Assembly (NCBI GenBank): GCA_963576735.1
Contig: OY755177.1
Coordinates: 18,662,001-18,726,000, forward strand
Length of the DNA stretch: 64,000 bases
Direction of reading: 5' to 3'
Origin: Bedellia somnulentella
Lineage: Eukaryota; Arthropoda; Insecta; Lepidoptera; Bedelliidae
Each line of letters begins with the position of its first letter. Within the stretch, counting starts at the first letter, position 1. Made by a program: the position numbers and the translations under genes. Below the pieces are notes generated by a model that saw nothing but the letters and a program-made list of their open reading frames with translations, was not told where the DNA came from and searched no databases. Below are positions 22,701-34,700 of the stretch, one piece after another.

Positions 22701-25700
22701 CACCTAATGTTGCAATGGCATCATCATCGTCAGCATCACATAAAGACTCGGCTATTGATCTGCTGACCAAGCAAGTAGCGGCACTAACAAGGCATGTTGA
22801 AGCACTTACAACTGGTCGTGAGTCTAGAACGCGAAATAGAGCCAAACGCCATCAAAGGAGCCGTTCAGCATCAACAAGATCACAATCCAGTTACCGGAAA
22901 TATCCCATGTGTTGGTACCATGGAAAATTCGGCAGCCAAGCGCAAAAATGCGTAAAACCATGCGATTTTTCGGAAAACTCCAAGGGCAGTCGATAATGGC
23001 GACAGACGATTGCCCTATCAATACCGGTCGCCTGTTCGTGACGGACCGCAGCTCGAAGACACAATTTCTGGTAGATACCGGGAGCGATTTATGTGTCTTC
23101 CCACGAACTGCACTTCGCGAGCGGCGTAAAAAAACAAGCTACCAACTGTGCGCGGCTAATGGAACAAAAATAGAGACATATGGTTATGTGAAATTTAATT
23201 TAAATCTAGGATTGCGTCGAGATTTTGCTTGGCACTTTGTAGTTGCTGACGTAACTAAGCCAATCATTGGTGTCGACTTTCTTAGTTATTATAATTTACT
23301 TGTAGATTGCCGCAATCAAAAACTGATAGATTGCACTACAAAATTGTCATCACTAGCTTCTGTTGCTGTAACATCTAGCATCTCATCGGTCAAGGTACTG
23401 ACTGGCGATAGTAAGTACCACAAACTATTAGAGCTATTTCCAGATATTACTCGACCAGCTGGCACACCACGTACATCGAAACATAACACTGTACACCACA
23501 TTCGGACAACACCAGGTCCACCTATATCGTGTTCTCCTCGACGTTTAGCACCGGATAAGCTAAAAATTGCTAAAAAAGAGTTTGAGGATATGTTCAGCAG
23601 TGGGACCGCTCGTCCATCTAAGAGCCCGTGGTCTTCTCCACTTCATCTAGCACAAAAAAAAGACGAAGGCTGGCGGCCGTGCGGTGATTATAGGTTACTG
23701 AATTCGAGAACAGTTCCTGATAGTTACCCAATTCGCCATATACACGATTTTGCACATAGCTTATCAGGATGCACTGTATTTACAAAAATTGATCTTATCA
23801 AAGCTTTTAATCAGATACCCGTATCCGAAGCTGATATTTGTAAAACAGCCATAACTACACCTTTTGGGCTATACGAATTTCCTTTCATGACCTTTGGTTT
23901 GCGTAACGCAGGTCAAACCTTTCAGAGATTCGTCGATGAAGTCACCCGCGGTCTTGATTTTGTGTACGCGTACATTGATGACTTCCTCGTGTTCTCTAGG
24001 ACACAGGAAGAACATGAACAGCATTTGCTACTTCTTTTTGAAAGACTGAAAGCTTACGGGATAGTTATTAATGTCTCAAAGTGCGTTTTTGGAGCTCCCG
24101 AAGTTGCATTTTTAGGTTATCGTATTTCTAAAGACGGCACTCAACCTCTCCCTTCAAAAGTCCAAGCTATTATCGATTTTCCTATCCCCACCACTGTCAA
24201 ACAATTACGTCGTTACTTAGGTATGATTAACTTTTATCGTAGATTCATACCACGTGCTGCTGAACTGCAGGCACCTATGAACGATCTTTTAGGAGGATCA
24301 GTAAAAGGTTCTCACCCAGTAAATTTGACGGATAAATCACTTGAAGCGTTCAATCAGTCAAAGAAAAGTCTTTCCGAGGCTGCCCTTCTTGCGCACCCAA
24401 ACTGTCAAGCCAAATTAGCATTGGTCACAGACGCCTCTGACGTAGCTTTAGGCGCGGTTTTACAACAATTTGTTGATGGTAATTGGCAACCTCTGGCATT
24501 CTTTTCCAGAAAACTGAGTCCGTCGCAACAAAAGTACTCACCTTATGATCGAGAACTTTTAGCAATCTATGAGGGAATAAAATATTTTCGACATATGGTG
24601 GAAGCTAGACATTTCACAGTTTATACTGACCACAAACCCATTTGCTTTGCTTTCCACGAACGTAAGAAAGACTGCTCACCGCGTCAGTATAGACACCTAG
24701 ATTTTATTTCTCAATTCACGACAGATATTCAATTTATTTCCGGAAAAGATAACGTTGTTGCGGATACTCTGTCACGTGTAGAAGTTCTAGAAGATCCAGT
24801 TAGCATGCAATCTTTAGCAAAGGCTCAGGAATCAGATTCCGAGTTACTTTCGTTCTTAAATGACGATTCTTCTTCTCTCCGCCTTAGAAAGATGCCTATT
24901 GGTGACGGTCATTTAAATATATACTGTGACGTTAGTACGTCTAATCCAAGACCTTTTGTTACCAAATTCTACCGCAAACAGATTTTCGACAATCTTCATT
25001 CTTTCAGTCACCCTGGTGCAAGCGCTAGTGCAAAACTTGTTTCGCAGCGATTCGTGTGGCCAGGATTACGAAAGGATTGTCGTGATTGGACTCGAGCATG
25101 TCTAAACTGCCAAAGAACGAAGATTACCAGACACACGTCTGCACCTCTTGGTACTTTTCCACTTCCTCGAGCTCGTTTCCAGTTTGTGCACATAGATCTC
25201 ATCGGCCCACTGCCACCTTGCCTTGGATTTCGCTATTGCCTAACGGCGGTTGACCGATTCACGCGTTGGCCGGAAGTCGTGCCATTAGCAGACATTACGG
25301 CTGAGACAGTTGCCCGTGCACTAGTTACTGGATGGTTTTCGCGTTTCGGTAGTCCTCAGGTTATAGTTACTGACCAAGGGCGACAATTTGAATCGGCCAT
25401 CTTCGGACATTTGTCCAAAATGGTTGGTTTCACTCATAGACGCACCACTGCCTATCATCCGGCATGCAACGGTTTAGTTGAGCGGTTTCATCGCCAATTA
25501 AAAACAGCAATAATGTGCCATGCTGATACCAACTGGGTTGAAGCCCTTCCCTTAGTTTTATTAGGTATTAGAAGCGCATTCAAAGAAGACCTTCAGTCTT
25601 CATCTGCAGAGCTTCTGTATGGCGAGCCACTGAGACTTCCAGGTGAATTTTTTGTACCATCAACCACTGGTACTACCGATTTGTCTGATTTTACTGCACG

Positions 25701-28700
25701 TCTCAAACAATTTCACGAGAATTTAAAACCAGTCCCAGCTGCGCGCCATAATAAAGATAAAATCTTTATTTTCAAAGAATTATCCTCATCCAGCCACGTA
25801 TTCCTTAGGGAAGACTCGTTGAGAGGTTCACTGCAACCAGCGTATACGGGACCCTACCAAGTGTTAGAGAGAGGAGATAAAGTTTTCAAAATTTCAATTA
25901 AGAATAAAACGGTATCAGTTTCTATCGATCGTCTTAAACCCGCATTTTTAATACAAGATTGTTTGCCTACTAACAACCTCTCATTAAACATTCCCCATAC
26001 TAATAATGTTCCTTCTTCCTCGCCAGAGTCTATTAAAACTACACGTTCCGGACGTCACGTAAGATTTCCTGATTACTATCGCCCGTAGACACGGTCTCTG
26101 GAGGGGAGTAATGTAGGATACCTACTAATTTAATATTTATTTACATTGTTTTATTTATACACTTTTATTAAAATTAAACTATTTACAAATTTGTACAACA
26201 ACATTAACACGTTTACGTTTTCACATACCAACGTTTATGAAAACGTAATGGGAACCGAATACATACGTTAGCTGGAAGAGTAAGTATCCATGCGCATTGT
26301 TCTCGGCGCTCGATCTTAGATAATCCGGAAATAACTGGTTGATTGAGGGCCAGGTGTGTGCATCGAAGCTATCGCTAGTCAGTCAGTCGTCCCTTGATTG
26401 TTTCTCGGCTAATAACGTGTCGCCGTAATTATTGCAAATTCATTCGCGCTATTTCGTACTGTAATATCTAACTCTCGTGTTGTGTTCTATTTTGTTGACT
26501 TTTGTTTTACCTACTAATTAGTGTTTAGTACTTACAAATTATTCTTCAATCCTTCTATTGTGTATAGCGTATGTGTTATTATTTATTAAATCGTGTGCAA
26601 CTGGAATAAGGACTTTCACTGAAGATACTTACCACCTCAAGTAAGCTACACACACCCCACATACCACTATAGTTCGGTTATGGCTCATTTTGTTACTAGC
26701 AATCCTATGTGCCAATTGATTATCATTAAAAATGACAACTGACTTACGATCCAAAATGCCCCCTAACTCACAGATCAAGTTATTTAGGTAAATCGCTTCT
26801 TTTGAAGCATGACACAGTCCTACGTATTCTGCCTCAGTGGAAGATAAGGACACACACTGCTGTTTTTTGCTTTCCCACGAGATCATGTTATTACCTAGCT
26901 TGAAAATAAAACCAGTAAATGATTTCCTATCATAGGATCCACCCCAGTCAGCATCTACAAACCCACATAAATCTACTTGACCTGACTTTTTAAACGTTAG
27001 GCACAAGTTAGAAGTCCCTTTTATGTATCGCAACACTCGCTTCGCACAGTTGAAATGTATATCATTATAACAAGAGTTAAATTGAGATAAAATACTCACT
27101 ACATGCGCAATATCGGGCCTAGTATTAACCGCTAAGTAGTTTAAACATCCTATCAAATTTTGAAAAGGTAAGTCGCACTTAGAGTCAACAGCTTTTTCTA
27201 ATCTTAAGCCAACTTCCATCGGGGTGGCTGCTGGTTTGCAGTCATTCATTTGAAATTGATCTAATACGTTTTGAATGTACTGTTCCTGATCAAGATAGAT
27301 TTTATGTTTCTCCCGCCTTAATCGCATTCCTAGGACATGCCGCGCGGGACCTAAGTCTTTAACCTTAAACTTGTCAAGCAACCCAGCCTTGAGCTTTTCT
27401 TTTTCGGTCTCGTTACAATAAAATACAAATATGTCATCAACGTAAATTACGACGACTATCCTACTCTTATCTTTAAACCGTTTTTGATACAGACATGGTT
27501 CTATCTTAGATTGACTAAATCCCAGCTTTAGCATCTCACTATCAAGTTCATTGAACCACGCATTAGAAGCTTGTTTTAGTCCATACAAAGATTTTTGTAA
27601 TTTACATACCTCCTTTTCACGACCTTTACAAACTGCTCCACGCGGTTGCAACATATAAATATCCTCTTTGAGTTTACCGTACAAAAATGCAGTAGTTACG
27701 TCCCACTGATCAATTGACCAACCGTATTCAGCAGCTAACGAAAGCAACAAACGTAACGTGGAATTTCGCACTACCGGGGAGTATGTCTCATTATAGTCTA
27801 TGCCACGTACCTGTGTAAACCCCTTTGCTACTAGTCTAGCCTTATATTTACTCACTCTACCATCGCTGTCCTTCTTTATTTTGAAAACCCATTTGCACTG
27901 TATAGGTTTCTTGTCAGATGGCAGCTCTACTAATGTCCACGTCCCATTTTCTTTTAACGATTGCAGCTCGTCGTCTATTGCTTTCTGCCAAAGATCACAA
28001 TCGGGCCTCGCCAATGCTTCTTCAATCGTCAAAGGGTCGCCATCTATGTCTGCTACAGCGTTACAGTAAGAGTAATTAATTGGTTTACGCTCTCGAAGAT
28101 TGTATCTCCGCTCAGTATCTTGAACTTCTTCATTTACATTTGATGATGTTACCAAATCTTCCAAGTTACATAAAGGAGTTTCCATTGTCGGGTTAGGAAT
28201 TTCCATCATCGGGTTATTATTCTCAACATCAAAGGACTCCTCGTTGTTTCCTGTTATAACATTGTTATCTAGCCGATCTGGCTCCTCTTGAAGCTCATCG
28301 AGCGTTAAACGAACTATGGAGTTCGTTGACCTTCCGACATCACCCGGAAAAACATTTTCTAAAAATTTTACATTACGAGCAATAGTTACTTTTGCAGTAA
28401 GTGGGTTATATAAGCGATAACCTTTTGTGTTCGTTGAATACCCAATAAAAATTAAGGCTTTAGTCTTCATATCAAGCTTTTGTCGCTTCTGCTTTGGTTT
28501 AAGTGCATGAGCTAGACAGCCAAAAACTCTGAGGTGACTGATATCAACCTTCTTATTCAACCAAAGTTCTTCAGGTACTGCGTTTGGTACAGCTTTTGTA
28601 GGGCTTATATTTTTGAGATACACAACAGTTTGTACTGCCTCTGCCCAGTATTTTTTATGTAATTTAGCCTCAGATAGCATAGTTCTTACCTTTTCTATGA

Positions 28701-31700
28701 TTGTCCGATTAGCTCTTTCAGCCACACCATTTTGTTCCGGCGTATATGGCACCGTCTTTTGGTGTTTAAAACCTGAAGACTTTAGAAAATCTTCAAACTT
28801 ACGGTTACAAAACTCTGATCCATTATCAGATCTCAGGCATTTGATAGACATTCCCGTCTCTCTCTCTACTTCTGCCTTGTACTCACGAAACTTGCTAAAA
28901 GTCTCGTTTTTACTTCTAAGTAAATAAACGTGCGTCTTTCTAGTATAATCATCGATAAACAAAAGCATGTATCTCGATCCTGAAAATGATGGTTCTTCTA
29001 TTGGACCACACAAATCAGTGTGCACAATCTCTAATTTTTCTGTTGCTCGCGTACCTCTGTTTTTAAAAGGACTCTTGCATGTTTTTCCTTGAATACACGG
29101 AACACACGGCTCAGTGAAGTTAATTTCACAATTCATGCCTGTTGTCATTCTTTTCAATTCTTTCATATAATTTCTGTTTAAATGAGCCAATCTTTTATGC
29201 CAAATATTTGACAGACTTTCGTTTGATGATGTCAAGTAGGCAGTGTTAAGTTTCTGTTCTTTTAATTCATAAAGACCGCCAACTTTCGAACATGTTGCAA
29301 CTTTTTGATTATTCTTCTGAATTTCACAACCTTCTTTATTTATTTTCATCGTATAATTATCGTCAGCTAATTTACTTGCAGAAATCAAATTCAATGATAA
29401 TTTAGGAACATGCCATACATTATTCAGTGTTAGCTTCCCAGCTCCAGACACATTTAGATCAGCTTTACCTTGACCTTTTACTGGCAACTCTTCACCATTT
29501 GCCACTTTTATTTTTTTATTTGTTTTCTGAGTTGTATAGTTAGATAACTTTTTCTTTTCGAATGTCATGTGATTTGAACATCCACTGTCGAGGTACCAAG
29601 CTTTCTTATTAAATACGGTATCTCCAGCATTCATGGTCACATTGGCTTTCTTAGCATTCTTTTTGGTACTTTTAGACGAGTTTGTACAGTCAGACGCTTT
29701 ATGTCCATTTAACTTGCATATCCAGCACTTTATGATAAAATTTGGCTTGCTTGGTTTCACGTTATTGTGCTTAACCACCAACGCTTGTTCATCCATATTG
29801 TTTTGTTCCTTCTTTCTATGCGCTTCATGTATCAGCTTATTCTTTATGTTCTCCAAGCTAAGCTCTTGCCCACAGTTATCAACGCTCATAACCAACGGGT
29901 CATACGTCTCAGGTAAGCCACTCAACAGAATAGATATAATCCAGTCAGACTTAACTTCGGCTCCGATATCGGCCAACTGCTGTGTCAGAAACATAATGCG
30001 AGAAATATACTTCTCCATAGATTCGAAGTTGTCGAACTTGCATTGCCACAACTGTCGCTGTAATGTGATTCTTCTTCCCCAACCCTTGTTCTCAAAGGCA
30101 CTAGCCAAATTGTTCCAAACCTCACGTGCAGTCTTAGCGTTGTATGCATAAGTAAAGCAACTAGGTTCCAAGAGCAGATTTATTGTGGTTCTCGCCTGTC
30201 GATCAACATCTGCCATCGTGTCATCGAGTTTGTCAGTTTCGATGACTTTCCACCAATTTTTATTTTCTAAATAATTTCGTACCTGGAACTTCCAGTCAGC
30301 ATATCCATCTGATCCCTGGAGTTTCTTAATTCCAAATACGCCATGGCTTTGGCCAGAGCTCGACGAGTTTTCATCAACCATGATGAAAAATCAACCACAA
30401 TATTTCAAAGGAAAAAACAAAAAACACAAACTTCGAAAATTGTCATAAAAATTATTTAAAAATAAACTCTTCGGGCAAAACCCATAACCTAAAGGAAACT
30501 CAGTGCTACAGCAGATATACGCACAGTGGTTTATTAAGTTTATTTTAATATTTTATATTACACATTTTGCTGCGACCATTTTATATCTATCAACATACAT
30601 AGACAACTATATAATTATGATAGATTGTACCATAGAGGTCATACGTCTACTCCAATAGTATCACTGCTTTCAAAGTTGAAAAATATATAAACTTAATCAG
30701 TTATAAGCTGCCCACTTCTTCAATAAATAAAAATCCAAATAATAGTTATAATACTTTCTTTAAAGTACTGATAGACGAATTTAATAAAATATTTACTATT
30801 AAAGATGTAACTATATGTAATAAATTTAAATTTAGTGAGTGGGCAACACCAGGCATATATAAATCTAGAGAAATACTATTTGATTTATACGATCAAAAAG
30901 CGTTCTCACATAATGATGAATTTATAGAATATGTAAAAAAATACTCAAAAATGTTTAATAAAGTTTGTAAGGAGGCTAAAGCAAGATACTTGAGCCAACG
31001 TATTAAAACATCTGATAATAAAGTAAAAACCGTTTGGAACATTATCAACACTCAAACTGGCAAAAGCAAATCATGTGATCAGGACTTTTGTATTCGGTCT
31101 GATCGAGGTTTGACTACTTCAAATGATGTAATTGCTTGTATTTTTGAAAAATATTTTGCTGATATACCTTTTAAGACCACTGAACACTTAAATTCATCTG
31201 CTACGTTAGCTCAAGAGCTGTTGCAACAAAACGTTGCAATTTGTAAATCTATATTTAATTTTAAAGTTGTCAGTCCCGAAGATATCATTAAAGTGTTTAA
31301 ATCACTGAAATTGAAAAATTCTGAGGATATCTGGGGTATGTCAGTAAAAGTATGCCATAATTTTATTGTAATAATAGCTCCTTATTTAGCGAAAATATTT
31401 AATGAATGTATAAGTAATGGTATCTTCCCAGATCTCATGAAACATAGTAAAATTGTACCTTTACTAAAATCTGGAGGTGATAAAAATAATCCTGAAGGTT
31501 ATAGGCCTATATCTATACTACCGGTTATGAGTAAAATATTTGAAAAACTTATGCTTAATCAACTGCTCTTGCATTTTAGTTCCAACAATTTGTTTCACCC
31601 TAAACAATTTGGTTTCACGAAAGGCCGCTCTACCACTGACGCAGGCGTTGCCCTAATTAAACATATTTTTGGTTCGTGGGAACTTAAGAATGATGCAATC

Positions 31701-34700
31701 GGTTTGTTCTGCGATCTTACAAAGGCTTTTGATTGTGCGGATCATAATATTTTATTCATAAAATTGGGACATTATGGCATCGAAGGTGACGCACTTAAAT
31801 TAATAAAGTCCTACTTCTCAGATCGAATACAAAAAGTGCAAATCGATAAAATAAAATCATCTGGAACTCATGTAAAAATGGGTGTTCCACAGGGATCTAT
31901 ATTAGGCCCATTTTTGTTTCTAGTATATATTAATGATTTGCCGTTCATGGTCGAGAAAAGGTCTGAAATAGTATTATTTGCTGATGATACTTCTTTAATT
32001 TTTGACGTTAAAAGGAATTCGGAAAATATTGACGATGTAAATAATGCAGTTTCCCAAATTCAAACATGGTTTGCTTCAAATAATCTTGTACTAAATGCCA
32101 AAAAAACCAAATGTATTAAATTTGCATTACCAAATGTTAAAAGTGTTGATAATGAAATTACATTAAATAATGAAAAATTACCATTTACGGATAGCGCAGT
32201 TTTCTTAGGGATACATCTGGACTCAAAGCTCCAATGGGGACCCCACATTAGCGCGCTAGCTGGCAGGCTAAGCAGTGCTGCCTATGCCGTTAGAAAGATA
32301 AGACATTTAACTGATGTACAGACCGCTCGTTTAGTTTACTATAGTTATTTTCATAGCATCATGTCTTATGGCATTTTACTCTGGGGCAGAGCTGCTGATG
32401 TTGGGTCAATATTCATTTTACAGAAAAGAGCAATAAGAGCTATTTATAATTTAGGTTCACGAGATTCCCTAAGGGCCAGTTTTTTGATCCGTGGTTAACT
32501 CAACCATTTGTTAAAAATCGTAACTATTAGTTAAATATCAGCCAAATGCATTTTTTGACCCGTGGTTAGAGTAACTAATGTCAAATATCGAACCAAAATG
32601 GATTTACGATTTGACTACTGGTTAGACATTTAACTATAGTCAATGTCACGTCAATGTAACAAATGGTTATATTTTTAACTACGGATCAAAAAACTGGCCC
32701 TTAGAGAATTGTTTAAAACCATAAATATAATGACACTGCCATGTCAATATATTTATGAAAACATCATGTATGTGAGAAAAAATTTGAAAGCATTTTCCAA
32801 AAACTGTGACAGACATACTAGAAGTCTTAGAGATAATAATAAAATTTCAATTCAAAAGTACAGATTGTCAAAAATAAATACATCTTTTATGGGGTTATGT
32901 GTAAAATTTTATAATAAAATACCTGATGACATTTTGAATCTAACAGAAAAGAAATTCAAAGTAATTATAAAACGCAGTCTTCATTTAAAAGCTTATTACA
33001 GTTTAAATGATTATATGATAGATGAAACTGCTTGGTGTCACCAGGGCTCTATTCAGGATATTTCCAGACATACACCAATATTGTAATTTGACTAAGAAAA
33101 GATGTGTGTTGCTGAGTTTCTTACGGGTTCTTCTCGCAACAATACACCTTCCGAATCCGAAGTAGAGTCAGTAGAGTAAGATTTAACTTATACGTAAGTT
33201 TGTGACGTTCAAAAAATAGAGAACAATTCTTTTTATTTTGAAATAAATATTTTTTATCTTATCTTATCTTTAAAATTAAAATTTCAGATGTAAGGATTGG
33301 AAATTTCTTTTTTTTTAAACAAAAATTACATTCTAACTTTTAAGATCGATCTATTATAAAATATACTATTGAATATTCACAGTTGTTTTCAAAACCATGT
33401 AATATAAATAATAAACAAATACTTACTATTTATGCCACTATTTTCAAAGTTTGTAATACTCAGTAATTAACTTTTATCACACTCACTGCACAACAATATA
33501 TTTATTTTTTAATTATTTTAAATTATTTTTGTTTCGGAGCACACAACAACTACGTATCCAGCCTAGCAAGTTGCCACGTGTACTATTCTGTTAGGGCCCG
33601 CGTTAACAACACCCAACAGCTGCTGTTGCCCCCTCTATTCCCCTCCCCACCCTTCATCGTTATACCTGCAGTCCCTTGAGACCCAAGATGAAGTTTGTAA
33701 TAGTTCTTCTTTTCAAAATCTAATTTTACACTAATATAAATTAAGGAAAACTCCAAAAAATTAATAATTATTTATAATAATTATTAAAAAATTAAGATCG
33801 CACAAAATATTTTTTTAAACATTTTTCTATATGCTATTAGAAACACATTGCCAAAGTTTATAAAAAGATTTATTGACTGGCCCTGGATTCCGAGGTATAA
33901 ACCTTACGGCGCTCCACATGTGTCAAGTTAAATACGGTTAAAGTTTTGCCTTACTTATTAATACCATACTTGTTAACAGATGAACGTGATTATAAAGTAA
34001 TTTGAATGGTTTTGTTCATGAAAAGACACCGAAGCATGGCAACATGTTTATATTAGAACAATAGGGTGATTCAAGTCCGCGATAGTCCACAAAACTGAGT
34101 TCAGTCTAATTGGATCAGGAATTTACTCCTTGGCTTTATTTATTTATTTAAACACTTTATTGCATACAAAACAACACACAAACAGTATATTACATAATAG
34201 GTACAACAGTATATGTACACAAAGGCGGACTTATCGCCTTAACGCGATTTCTTCCAGTCAACCTTTATAATGAGGAACAAATAGAAAACACTTTAAACAT
34301 TATGGTCAAGTATATATGCAACTTAAATAGAACTTAACTAAACACAACTTATTTTCAACCTGTATATTAATTATATATATAATAATTATTATATCAAATA
34401 TACTATACAATATCTTAATAAATAAACATGTATATACATACTTATATAATATATAACATAACATAACATAAACGTTCACGCCGAATATCCCCGAAGGGGT
34501 TGGCAGAGGTACTAATACTTCTGAACATCACGTGACTTTGTCACCTGGTGTTCAGAGTACCCACGTTTTGCATGGACAGTGTACTCACGTGATAGGGGGC
34601 AGGCCTATCGCCGTTTTGTACGAATACACTGTCACATGACTAAGTACAACTCAGCCATGTGGGTTTCCTCACGATGTTTTCCCTCACCGTTAACAACCAT

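Larger units (their letters stand above)
21503..26670 (+). mobile_element. Ty3/gypsy retrotransposon, CsRn1/Kabuki type, young
   Basis: Complete element with 559-bp LTRs (21503-22061, 26112-26670) in which I found one difference, and a target duplication AGTTC (21498-21502, 26671-26675). The primer site matches tRNA-Trp. Gag has a C-H-C-C zinc motif. Pol order is protease-RT-RNase H-integrase and there is no env. Trp primer plus CHCC Gag are, from memory, hallmarks of the CsRn1 clade. It is intact in both frames, so probably recently active. Confidence 0.9.
20998..30657 (-). mobile_element. Ty1/copia retrotransposon, interrupted by gypsy
   Basis: Two 168/169-bp LTRs (20998-21166, 30490-30657) and a 5-bp target duplication GTATC (20993-20997, 30658-30662). 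On its own strand the LTR starts TATTGGAGTA, so the usual TG end has become TA. LTRs differ at several positions, so it is older than the gypsy element inside it. Removing it fuses KKRSI to TAFKVEKYINL in the LINE frame. Confidence 0.9.
19590..33270 (+). mobile_element. LINE (esterase-EN-RT), host of nested LTR elements
   Basis: A 5'-truncated non-LTR retrotransposon: SGNH-esterase-like part, APE-type endonuclease, RT, C-terminal region, then a 3' UTR (TTGCTGAGTTTCTTACGGG type) ending in (TATCT)n at 33256-33271. The coding sequence is interrupted by a copia element at 20998 and a MITE at 32473. Removing each restores the frame. Clade is probably CR1/jockey group; a Daphne-like identity is possible but not proven. 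Left border is approximate. Confidence 0.75.
19513..33426 (-). other. 5'-UTR intron of the nuclease gene, swollen by transposons
   Basis: On the - strand a consensus donor ATA|GTAAGT (33426-33421) pairs with acceptor TTGTTACAG (19513), twelve bases before the start codon. The present 13.9-kb intron would be only about 230 bp without the nested LINE. Inferred from splice motifs only. Confidence 0.45.
14727..33917. mobile_element. Candidate novel TIR element with FEN1-like nuclease gene
   Basis: Bounded by related inverted repeats of about 55 bp (14727-14788 and 33866-33917), both starting GTGGAGCGCCGTAAGG. Removing the nested LINE (about 19590-33270) leaves about 5.5 kb with a single gene on the - strand (15046-19500) plus a 5'-UTR exon and promoter region near 33427-33865. 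No target-site duplication was found at the borders, so borders and mobility are inference. No classical DDE/D transposase was found inside. It lies wholly inside MNS1 intron 5, antisense to MNS1. Confidence 0.55.

Noticed and set aside
21503..26670. Retrovirus-like element with env
   Set aside because: After the integrase the ORF stops at 26088, 23 bp before the 3' LTR; there is no room for env.
19607..33086. Idea that the LINE ORF and the nuclease gene form one divergent two-gene element
   Set aside because: The LINE has its own 3' UTR and tail inside the inverted repeats and appears 5'-truncated within an intron, so it is better explained as an insertion.
14727..33917. Interpretation as a Polinton/Maverick or a virus-derived giant element
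   Set aside because: No DNA polymerase B, retroviral-type integrase, packaging ATPase or capsid gene belongs to it. The size comes from nested retroelements.
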